Part shown: positions 7,467 to 12,575 of the stretch, in pieces | Layout: each line of letters starts with the position of its first letter | Position numbering within the stretch: position 1 is the stretch's first letter | Source of the DNA: Thermoplasmata archaeon | GTDB lineage: Archaea; Thermoplasmatota; Thermoplasmata; Lutacidiplasmatales; UBA184 | Direction of reading: 5' to 3' | DNA: 12,575 nt | Assembly (NCBI GenBank): GCA_021848165.1 | Contig: JAJZMW010000054.1 | Coordinates: 1-12,575 of the forward strand | Notes under the pieces: model-generated | Told to the model about the DNA's origin: nothing | What the model saw: only the letters and a program-made list of their open reading frames with translations | Database searches by the model: none | Made by a program: the position numbers and the translations under genes

Positions 7467-7589
7467 GTGCCTCGTCGCAAGTACGGTCGGCTGCGGAAGG
7501 TGATCCCGCCCGTCAAGCCCGAGAAGTGCCGCTACTGCCGCCTCGGCCGCCGCTGTCCGGTCCACGCGCGCGAGCCGACGGCGTCGTAG
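7467..7589 (+). CDS. Possible 40-residue basic zinc-binding peptide
   Basis: Short GTG-initiated gene; family not recognised. The N-terminus is very basic (PRRKYGRLRKVIPPVKPEK). It is followed by a compact CCCH-type metal site, C21-x2-C24-x5-C30-x2-H33 (CRYCRLGRRCPVH), and a short tail to TAG. The basic arm plus a zinc knuckle suggests nucleic acid or ribosome binding, which is inference only. The start choice rests on a TATA-like palindrome centred 26 bases upstream, giving a leaderless mRNA. The last 77 bases overlap, antisense, the 3' end of the GHMP kinase gene, whose extra C-terminal tail there is low complexity. Either the peptide is real and the kinase tail is incidental, or the open frame is chance in GC-rich DNA. 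Confidence 0.5.
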   Translation: MPRRKYGRLRKVIPPVKPEKCRYCRLGRRCPVHAREPTAS

Positions 7590-8718
7590 ACGTCGGACCA
7601 CCGGGGCCCGGGGGACGGACGTTCCACGTCTGGAGGCCCTCGAACTCGAAGGCGAAGTCGATCGCCTCGCCGCCCAGGGCGTGGACCGCCCGGATCACCT
7701 CGGCGCGCCGCTCGTAATCGCAGAACAGCAGGAGATGCCCGCCGCCCCCGGCCCCGAGGAGCTTCCCCCCGATCGCCCCGGCCTCCCGGGCTCTCGCGTA
7801 GAAGGCGTCGATCTGCGGCGTGGTGATCCCCTCCGCGAACCGCTTCTTCAGCTGCCAGCCCTCGTCGAGGAGCCGCCCGAGCTCGTCGACGTTCCCGCGG
7901 AGGAGCTCGTTCTTCATGGCGACGGCGATCGCTTTCGTCTCCTCGAGCGCCTGCAGGGACTCCGATCGGCCCGCCCGCACCCCGGCCTGTTGGCGTTCGA
8001 TGATCCCGCCCGAGTAGCGGGTGGTCCCCGTGTAGCAGAGGAGGAGCCGATAGCTGAGCTCGTTGAGGATCTCCCGCGGGATCTTGAGCGGCGCCACCAC
8101 GGTCCGGTCCGGTCCGAACTCCATGAAGTTGAACCCCCCGAACGTCGCCGCGTACTGGTCCTGGCGCCCGCCGCGGATCCCCAGCTCCTCCCGCTCGATG
8201 CGGAACGCGAGCTCGGCGATCTCGTACGGGGTCCACGGCTGGTTCAGATAGTGCGCGAACGCCCCGACCAATGCGACGCACAGAGCGGAGGAGCTGCCGA
8301 GGCCCGTTCCCGGCGGCGCGTCCGAGTGGAGGAACAGCCCGATCGATCGCTTGGACGCGAGCCGGTCGTGCGCGTAGGGGCGGAGCACCTTGATCGCGGC
8401 CTTCACCAGGTCGAGCTCGCCGTTGTAGGAGAGGTCCGCGGTCAAGCTGTAATGCGCGCTCGTATCGTAGTCGACGCTCGTGACGAGCAGCTCCCCCCGC
8501 CCATCATCGAAGACCCGCGCGGTGGCGTAGGCGTACTTGTCGATCGTGCAGTTGAGCACCGCCCCCCCGCGTTGCTCGGGGAACGGGGCGACGTCCGTCC
8601 CGCCCCCGGCGAAGCTGATCCGCATCGGGGCCTTGCTGCGCAGGGTGTACAGGACGGGCGCGTGACGCGCCACGGCCGCCGGACCGCCCGGCGTCGGGCG
8701 GTCGGAGGAGGCCGTCAC
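7513..8718 (-). CDS. GHMP-family sugar kinase, D-glycero-D-manno-heptose 7-phosphate kinase-like
   Basis: A predicted cytosolic ATP-dependent small-molecule kinase, closest in motifs to heptose-7-phosphate 1-kinases (HddA type) that feed nucleotide-activated sugars. About 401 residues. Seen: RSKAPMRISFAGGGTDVAPF (near 27-46), the GHMP ATP loop PPGTGLGSSSAL (135-146), IREELGIRGG-like segment EREELGIRGGRQDQYAATFG, and the C-terminal glycine motif GGKLLGAGGGGHLLLF. The recognisable domain ends near LQTWNVR. About 40 further Gly/Pro/Ser/Arg residues lie antisense to the putative zinc peptide and may be an uninformative tail. The frame opens at 8868, but GTG 8718 is preferred: GGAGG lies 9 bases upstream and it starts 19 bases after the DUF998 stop. 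GTG 8673 is possible. It is the last gene of a three-gene operon. The exact sugar is not determinable. Confidence 0.88.
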   Translation of the reverse strand: MTASSDRPTPGGPAAVARHAPVLYTLRSKAPMRISFAGGGTDVAPFPEQRGGAVLNCTIDKYAYATARVFDDGRGELLVTSVDYDTSAHYSLTADLSYNGELDLVKAAIKVLRPYAHDRLASKRSIGLFLHSDAPPGTGLGSSSALCVALVGAFAHYLNQPWTPYEIAELAFRIEREELGIRGGRQDQYAATFGGFNFMEFGPDRTVVAPLKIPREILNELSYRLLLCYTGTTRYSGGIIERQQAGVRAGRSESLQALEETKAIAVAMKNELLRGNVDELGRLLDEGWQLKKRFAEGITTPQIDAFYARAREAGAIGGKLLGAGGGGHLLLFCDYERRAEVIRAVHALGGEAIDFAFEFEGLQTWNVRPPGPGGPTSTTPSARARGPDSGGRGGSSGTSRA

Positions 8719-8727
8719 GACCCGGAT

Positions 8728-8732
8728 CCTCC
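8728..8732 (-). promoter_or_regulatory. Shine-Dalgarno for the GHMP kinase
   Basis: GGAGG on the - strand sits 9 bases before GTG 8718, in the 19-base gap after the DUF998 gene. It decides the kinase start against the much longer open frame and supports co-transcription. Confidence 0.6.
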
Positions 8733-8737
8733 GTCGC

Positions 8738-9400
8738 TCACGCGGAGATCGAGGAGCCGGGAGGGGAGTACGTGGGGATCCGATACAAATGGAAACCGGC
8801 GGCCCCGAGCCAGAGGAGCCACGGCGCCACGACGATCCATTCGAGGCCCCCCGCTCCGAGGGGACCATACGCGCGCAGGTATAGAGTGATGGCGGCGCCG
8901 AGGCTCACGAGGCCGCAGACGAGGGAGAAGAGCCGGTACCCTCCCCAGCGGGTGTCCCGGAGCATCGCGAACGAAACGAACACGAGGCCGAGCGCCGCAC
9001 CGCCCCACCAAACGATCGCGAAGATCGTGTGGCCCGGCGACGCGAGTCCGTGTCCGCTCCCTTGGGGAAGGAGGGCGAAGCCGAGGAGCCCGAGCGCCGC
9101 GACCAGCAGCGCGAGCAGCCCGACCGTCCGGCTCGATCGACGGGGGAACGCCGTCCAGATGAGCCAGATCCCGAGGGCGATCAAGACCCCGGCGGCCGCC
9201 GCGCCCGCGGTGAACCAGACGGCGGCCGGGTTGAGCGAAGGGTCCCCCAGATCGCTCAGCGTGGTCGAGAGGAGATTGTATCCCGGGTCCATCGCGGCCG
9301 AGAGGGCGCTCACAATGACGAAGAGGCCGGCGCCGAGAGCGAGCGACAGCGCACCGTAGTGAACCGAGCGGTGGACGAGAGGACCCATGCGGGTCGCCAT
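8738..9400 (-). CDS. DUF998-family six-helix membrane protein
   Basis: An integral membrane protein of unknown function, 220 residues. Six hydrophobic segments can be drawn: about 15-37, 59-85, 92-112, 122-146, 154-175 and 184-207. After the first helix comes DPGYNLLSTTLSDLGDPSLN, matching the hallmark of DUF998 proteins (an N/S-T-x-SDLG loop just outside helix 1). A second short polar loop, LLPQGSGHGLASPGH, precedes helix 4. ATG 9400 is used; ATG 9388 four codons later is equally possible, and neither has a strong Shine-Dalgarno. It starts 25 bases after the zinc ribbon gene and ends 19 bases before the sugar kinase, so it is the middle gene of an operon. A role in envelope lipid or sugar handling is inference from the kinase only. 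Confidence 0.88.
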   Translation of the reverse strand: MATRMGPLVHRSVHYGALSLALGAGLFVIVSALSAAMDPGYNLLSTTLSDLGDPSLNPAAVWFTAGAAAAGVLIALGIWLIWTAFPRRSSRTVGLLALLVAALGLLGFALLPQGSGHGLASPGHTIFAIVWWGGAALGLVFVSFAMLRDTRWGGYRLFSLVCGLVSLGAAITLYLRAYGPLGAGGLEWIVVAPWLLWLGAAGFHLYRIPTYSPPGSSISA

Positions 9401-9425
9401 AGAAGGGGGCGAACGCTCCGCGAGG

Positions 9426-9569
9426 TCAGTCTTCCCGAGCGTTCCGCTCGTAGGAAGCGTCGCTCGTCCGTTTCAACCGCGCCCCGTCGCGGTCGCAAAC
9501 CGGCCGAGCGCTCGGAGGAACGTCGATGACGTAGCCGCCGCCGCACTTGGGGCACTCGTAATACGGCAT
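9426..9569 (-). CDS. 47-residue zinc ribbon protein
   Basis: A tiny soluble protein, MPYYECPKCGGGYVIDVPPS followed by ARPVCDRDGARLKR and a charged tail. The metal site is C6-x2-C9-x15-C25-x2-D28: three cysteines, and an aspartate where a rubredoxin-like ribbon would have the fourth. It probably binds Zn; its partner is unknown. The open frame continues upstream to 9710, but ATG 9569 is chosen because the extension reads as noise and runs through the promoter. A TATA box at 9602-9608 lies about 36 bases before the ATG, and an inverted repeat covers the predicted transcript start. It is the first gene of the operon with DUF998 and the GHMP kinase. Related small ribbons often modulate transcription or act as adaptors, but nothing here shows which. 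Confidence 0.78.
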   Translation of the reverse strand: MPYYECPKCGGGYVIDVPPSARPVCDRDGARLKRTSDASYERNARED

Positions 9570-9573
9570 GATG

Positions 9574-9594
9574 CTCAATCGGTGTTTGATTGAG
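9574..9594. promoter_or_regulatory. Perfect inverted repeat, candidate operator
   Basis: CTCAATC (9574-9580), a 7-base spacer, and GATTGAG (9588-9594) form an exact inverted repeat. It lies between the - strand TATA box and the zinc ribbon ATG and covers the predicted transcript start near 9578. That position suits a dimeric repressor; the repeat could also fold as a small hairpin in RNA. Confidence 0.5.
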
Positions 9595-9600
9595 GTGGGG

Positions 9601-9609
9601 CATATAAGG
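9601..9609. promoter_or_regulatory. TATA box for the zinc ribbon-DUF998-kinase operon
   Basis: CATATAAGG on the + strand, CCTTATATG on the - strand. The - strand reading is a good archaeal TATA element, preceded by a purine-containing GAGGCC that could act as a BRE. It would start transcription about 10 bases before ATG 9569. The + strand reading could also drive the divergent methyltransferase gene. Confidence 0.6.
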
Positions 9610-9615
9610 CCTCGG

Positions 9616-10575
9616 TTGCGGACCCGATCCGGCGCGGCGAGGGAGGGGGACAAAGCGCCGGTCCGCCCTCCCACCCGCGGGCGGGACCGGGTCGGCCGAA
9701 CGTACCGCACGCCGGCCTACGAGCGATTCCTGGCGTTGGATGCCTACCGCGTCCAGCGAGAAGTCCTCCGTTACGAAGGGACTCCGCTCCGCGACCTCTT
9801 CCGGGACCTCCGGACGCGGTTCATACGCCGACACACGGCGCAGCGAACCGGTTGGTGCCTCGATGTCGGCAGCGGACCGGGACGGTTCTCTTCGTCGATC
9901 GGGGCGCCGACGGCCCGCGTCGTCCTGATCGACCTCTCCCGGGGGATGCTCGAACGCGCCCGAGGCGACCAGGCCCCGTTCGGGGTCTCTCGATACGACT
10001 TTCTTCGTGCGGATGGCCTCTCTCTGCCCGTGCGACCGGGGTCTGTTTCCGCGGTCGTGGTCCTCGGGAATCTCCTTGGGCTCTCGCCCGACCCCCTGCC
10101 CCGCGCGCTCGAACCATTGGCCCGAACTCTCGTCCCCGGGGGTCGGCTGATCGTCGAGATCGTCCCGGGCCGCGGAGAGGTCCCGGTCTATCTGCGACAG
10201 CTTCCCCCAAGCGCGCTCCCCCACGCCCTGCGCGCCCCGATCCGGCAACTGCACGACCGGGTCGCGGCGGAGGGGTTCGACCCGCACCGGGGAGCTTTGC
10301 CGAGCCGACGGTCCGGGTTCGTACGCCACCGGGTCGAGGAGCTCGACGACGCGCTAGCTCCTACGTGCTTCCGGATCGAGGCAATGGCCGTCGCTCCTCT
10401 GCTCGGGTTCCTTCCCGAACATGTCACCGCGGCCCGGCAACGGGCGACCGACTGGGCGAAACTCCTCGTCGCCGAGGAACGTGCCGGCCGCGACCCCGCC
10501 CGGTGGTCGCACGCCGGGGCCCTGCTTGGAGCCTACGAAAAAGTTGGTCGGCCAGCCGGAATCCAAGGCGCTTAG
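9616..10575 (+). CDS. SAM-dependent class I methyltransferase
   Basis: A predicted cytosolic methyltransferase of the Methyltransf_11/25 type; the substrate cannot be named. About 319 residues from the TTG used here. Visible: an N-terminal helical region (RTPAYERFLALDAYRVQREV), SAM motif I WCLDVGSGPGRFS (D83, GSGPG 85-89), the acidic end of strand 2 in VVLIDLSRGMLERAR, motif III RADGLSLPVRPGSVSAVVV, and post-motif LVPGGRLIVEIVPGRG. The C-terminal part is Arg-rich and divergent. The start is uncertain. No ATG exists between 9571 and the conserved region. ATG 9568/9571, TTG 9586, GTG 9595 and TTG 9616 are all in frame, and the earlier ones overlap the divergent gene's promoter. A run AGGGAGGGGG at 9639-9649 has no standard start codon after it. 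The gene ends 36 bases before the next. Confidence 0.85.
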   Translation: MRTRSGAAREGDKAPVRPPTRGRDRVGRTYRTPAYERFLALDAYRVQREVLRYEGTPLRDLFRDLRTRFIRRHTAQRTGWCLDVGSGPGRFSSSIGAPTARVVLIDLSRGMLERARGDQAPFGVSRYDFLRADGLSLPVRPGSVSAVVVLGNLLGLSPDPLPRALEPLARTLVPGGRLIVEIVPGRGEVPVYLRQLPPSALPHALRAPIRQLHDRVAAEGFDPHRGALPSRRSGFVRHRVEELDDALAPTCFRIEAMAVAPLLGFLPEHVTAARQRATDWAKLLVAEERAGRDPARWSHAGALLGAYEKVGRPAGIQGA

Positions 10576-10578
10576 GGT

Positions 10579-10586
10579 TTCATATA
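10579..10586 (+). promoter_or_regulatory. TATA box for the proline-rich membrane protein
   Basis: TTCATATA lies just after the methyltransferase stop, with its centre about 27 bases before ATG 10611. That spacing predicts a transcript starting at or within a few bases of the ATG, so the gene has its own leaderless promoter. It also decides the start. Confidence 0.65.
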
Positions 10587-10610
10587 CTGGGAGGAAGATT
10601 CCGGCGCGCC

Positions 10611-11756
10611 ATGTCGGGTTCGCCACCCCCGCCCTACGGTGGGCCCCCGCCGCAAAGCCCCCCCCCGCCACCTCCCTACCAATACCCCCCGACCCAGCCG
10701 CCTCCGGGGCCAGGGTACGGGGCCGGCCAGGGGTACCCCTACGCACCCGGGCCGGGCGGCTCCCCCGGCTATCTCCCACAGGGAGTCCAAGCCCCGCCGC
10801 GGATGATTCGGATTCCCAAGAACTCCCGCCGCTGGGTTCTCGTCGTCATCGCCGTGATCGGTTTGGCGCTCGTGGCGGCCGCGTTGGGGGTTTCGTGGTA
10901 CACCATCAATTCCACCAACACGGGCACCGAGAACTTCCTATTGTGGAATACGTGTACAGCGACCCCCGCGGGGGGCGGCGCAACTTCCACGAATACGAAC
11001 TGTTACTCCGCCATGCCCCAGCTCGGTACGATATTTTCCGCGACCGAGTGGACTCTGGTGGTCGCCTTGATCTTCTCGGTCGTGGCGTTCTCGTTCGCGT
11101 TGGTCGGCGCCCTCGGTCGAGCCGTCTCACGCAGCCAGCCCCGGCTCATCTCGGCGATGTTCTTCTTGGCGTTCATCCTCTGCCTCATTGGCCCTATCTG
11201 GATGGCGGTGGGCCAGCCGGGCGCCCTCAATGCGGCGAACGCCTGTCAGGGCGCGACCGGTGCTACGCCATGCTCGTCCTACTTTGGCAGCGTGACCAAT
11301 GCGGGGGTGACCACGGCTTGGGGTCCCGCGGCGGGGTGGTTTGTGGCCCTCGTTGCGGCGGTCATGTTCTTGGTCCTGGGGATCCTCTCGTCGTCCCCCC
11401 ACGCCCGTGCCATCGACGAACCGCAATGGGCTCCGGGGTTGACGATGGGGTACAGCGGTACGGCGACCCCGGCCGGATATGCTCCCGGGACACCTGAAGC
11501 GGCTCCGCAGTATTCCGGCTACCCTCCAGGGTATGCGCCTCCGCCGGGAAACGCTCCACCCCCGGCGTACGCCCCCCCGCCGGGGCAACCAGCCTATTCG
11601 CCTGCCCCTCCGGCGGCATACTCGCCTCCTCCTAGCTATCCCCCACCGTCGTACCCGGCCCCAGCTCCCGTGAACAACGTGTACTGTCCGATGTGTGGCG
11701 CGCCGAATCCATCGACATCGACCCGCTGCGGCCGCTGTGGCAACCCCCTCGGTTGA
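10611..11756 (+). CDS. Four-helix membrane protein with proline-rich tails and a C-terminal zinc ribbon
   Basis: 381 residues; family not named with confidence. Seen in order: a Pro/Gly/Tyr-rich tail (1-70, MSGSPPPPYGG...), basic IRIPKNSRR, helix 1 (about 75-97), a Ser/Thr/Asn-rich loop with two Cys (NTCTATP...NTNCYSAM) and one NST sequon, helix 2 (about 146-166), a short RAVSRSQPR loop, helix 3 (about 178-199), a second loop with two Cys (NACQGATGATPCSS), helix 4 (about 240-262), a second Pro/Tyr/Ala-rich tail (303-353), and zinc ribbon C359-x2-C362-x10-C373-x2-C376. By the positive-inside rule both tails are cytoplasmic and both cysteine loops external, where each could form a disulfide. 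The layout suggests a scaffold or sensor; that is inference. Third-position GC is visibly lower than in mre11-rad50. Single gene with its own promoter. Confidence 0.88.
   Translation: MSGSPPPPYGGPPPQSPPPPPPYQYPPTQPPPGPGYGAGQGYPYAPGPGGSPGYLPQGVQAPPRMIRIPKNSRRWVLVVIAVIGLALVAAALGVSWYTINSTNTGTENFLLWNTCTATPAGGGATSTNTNCYSAMPQLGTIFSATEWTLVVALIFSVVAFSFALVGALGRAVSRSQPRLISAMFFLAFILCLIGPIWMAVGQPGALNAANACQGATGATPCSSYFGSVTNAGVTTAWGPAAGWFVALVAAVMFLVLGILSSSPHARAIDEPQWAPGLTMGYSGTATPAGYAPGTPEAAPQYSGYPPGYAPPPGNAPPPAYAPPPGQPAYSPAPPAAYSPPPSYPPPSYPAPAPVNNVYCPMCGAPNPSTSTRCGRCGNPLG
11517..11669 (+). repeat. Degenerate Pro/Tyr/Ala repeats within the membrane protein
   Basis: Residues 303-353 are built of variants of YAPPPG and YSPPP (for example GYAPPPGNAPPPAYAPPPGQ). 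A matching but less regular Pro/Gly/Tyr tract encodes residues 4-60. Codons vary among copies, so this is a protein-level repeat under amino acid selection more than a recent DNA duplication. Confidence 0.7.
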
Positions 11757-11759
11757 GGG
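11746..11759. terminator. Small hairpin at the convergent gene ends
   Basis: CCCTC-GGTT-GAGGG forms a perfect 5-base stem with a 4-base loop, spanning the TGA of the membrane protein gene and lying just beyond the purT stop. No T tract follows, so a role in termination is only possible. Confidence 0.2.
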
Positions 11760-11768
11760 CGGCGCCGT

Positions 11769-12575
11769 TCAGCTCGGTTGGGGGGAGTCGGTAGCGTAGG
11801 TCAGCGTCACCCGCTCTTCGATGGTCCGAGCCGCGTCCTCGCAAAGTCGCCGCGCGAGGTCGATCGTAGGAGCTCGGGCAACGACCACGCCCAGCCGGCG
11901 GTCCCGGTGGCTCTCGGGTTTGCCGAACAAGAAGATGCGCACCCCGGACGGGGTGAGCGCCTGGGACAGGCCCCCGATCTTGGGCGCCCACCCCGCCGCC
12001 CGCCCGAGAATGACCCGGGACGCAGCGGGGGTGGTCGGCTCGGGGCCGACGTACGGGAGCCCGAGGATCGCCCGGGCATGGAGAGCGAACTCGCTGTTCC
12101 ACTGGCTGCCCAGGGTGACGAGGCCGGTGTCGTGTGGCCGCGGGGAGACCTCGCTGAAGTAGACCTTCCCCCCGGCGACGAAGCATTCGACGCCGAAGAT
12201 CCCGATCCCCCCGAGCTGGTCGGTGACGGAGGTCGCCGTCGACCGCAACGCCGCGCCGACCGAAGGATCGAACGGTTCGGGCTGCCAGCTCTCGTGGTAG
12301 AGGGTCCCGGGGCGGGCGTGCCCGATCGGGTCCATCACGGTGGTGGCGACCTTGCCGGAGGGATCGTAATGGCGGAGCGTGAGCATCGTGACCTCCCGGT
12401 CGAAGCGGACGAACTCTTCTATCATGATGCGGGGATTCGCCACGCGGCCGTGGACGCTCGCCTCCCGGTACGCCGCCTCGACCTCCGCATCCGATCGTAC
12501 CACGGTCATGCCGTGGCCCGAGCTCGACATCATCGCCTTGAAGATGCACGGAAACCCGACATCGCGCGCCGCCCG
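11769..12575 (-). CDS. purT: Formate-dependent phosphoribosylglycinamide formyltransferase PurT, C-terminal part (5' end cut by window)
   Basis: PurT is an ATP-grasp enzyme that joins formate to GAR using ATP, the folate-free third step of purine synthesis. About 268 residues of the usual 390-430 are present; the frame stays open to the right edge (RAARDVGFPCIFKAMMSSSG), so the Met at 12533 is internal. Seen: the phosphate loop MSSSGHGMT, EEFVRFDREVTMLTLRHYD, the metal/ATP-binding core GIFGVECFVAGGKVYFSEVS with RPHDTGLVTLGSQ and EFALHARAILGLP, and the C-terminal FLFGKPESHRDRRLGVVVA followed by an ARRL...AARTI helix. The phosphate loop has His where the bacterial enzyme has Lys (SSSGKGQ). It ends 12 bases from the convergent membrane protein gene. 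Regulation is not visible because the promoter lies outside. Confidence 0.95.
   Translation of the reverse strand, partial: RAARDVGFPCIFKAMMSSSGHGMTVVRSDAEVEAAYREASVHGRVANPRIMIEEFVRFDREVTMLTLRHYDPSGKVATTVMDPIGHARPGTLYHESWQPEPFDPSVGAALRSTATSVTDQLGGIGIFGVECFVAGGKVYFSEVSPRPHDTGLVTLGSQWNSEFALHARAILGLPYVGPEPTTPAASRVILGRAAGWAPKIGGLSQALTPSGVRIFLFGKPESHRDRRLGVVVARAPTIDLARRLCEDAARTIEERVTLTYATDSPQPS

Noticed and set aside
4940..7717. A 925-codon + strand open frame crossing the end of rad50, the reductase and the kinase end
   Set aside because: Low-complexity Arg/Gly-rich translation; it ignores the boundaries of well-supported genes.
7681..8889. A 402-codon + strand open frame opposite the GHMP kinase
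   Set aside because: The - strand has intact GHMP motifs and a Shine-Dalgarno; the + strand reading shows only the periodicity shadow.
11497..11680. Proline-rich DNA repeats as a possible CRISPR-like or mobile repeat array
   Set aside because: The units are short, unequal and vary in codon choice inside a coding frame; they encode protein repeats and have no spacer structure.
1..12575. tRNA, rRNA, integrase, transposase or att sites
   Set aside because: I looked for T-loop and anticodon-like folds, integrase and transposase motifs and flanking direct repeats, and saw none that I could support by eye.

Overview
The window is very GC-rich and gene-dense. It probably comes from an archaeon, most likely a high-GC member of the Thermoplasmatota; this placement is an inference, as there is no rRNA to test it. 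Support comes from a Mre11-Rad50 pair of archaeal type, TATA-like boxes about 26 bases before the likely transcript starts (several mRNAs would be leaderless or nearly so), tiny zinc-binding proteins, and an archaeal-looking four-helix membrane protein with a zinc ribbon. I see no rRNA, tRNA, CRISPR array, insertion sequence or phage gene.

Layout. Bases 2-1441 (+) hold the C-terminal part of a K+-independent proton-pumping membrane pyrophosphatase, cut by the left edge. A convergent gene for a 121-residue protein of unknown function follows (1856-1491, -). From a shared divergent promoter region, a + strand operon encodes a small helical protein with one hydrophobic segment (1962-2366), Mre11 (2381-3676) and Rad50 (3681-6287). 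Rad50 ends tail to tail with an aldo/keto reductase (7396-6284, -), and the two stop codons share one CTAG. A palindromic TATA-like site separates the reductase from a possible leaderless gene for a 40-residue basic zinc-binding peptide (7467-7589, +). A - strand operon then encodes a 47-residue zinc ribbon (9569-9426), a DUF998-type six-helix membrane protein (9400-8738) and a GHMP sugar kinase of the heptose-7-phosphate kinase type (8718-7513). Divergent from it is a SAM-dependent methyltransferase (about 9616-10575, +), then a four-helix protein with proline-rich tails and a C-terminal zinc ribbon (10611-11756, +). The right edge cuts a formate-dependent purine biosynthesis enzyme, PurT (12575-11769, -).

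How the genes work together. Mre11 and Rad50 form the double-strand-break processing nuclease/ATPase, and the unknown small protein begins their operon. The pyrophosphatase conserves energy from PPi released by biosynthesis, and PurT makes formyl-GAR for purines; these are housekeeping genes. The zinc ribbon-DUF998-GHMP kinase operon may serve sugar or envelope metabolism, but its pathway cannot be read from this window. No gap exceeds about 110 bases. I did not find a clear new multi-gene system. The best leads are the small Mre11-Rad50 operon protein, the inverted repeat over the predicted start site of the zinc ribbon operon, the 40-residue zinc peptide, and the proline-rich four-helix zinc-ribbon protein.
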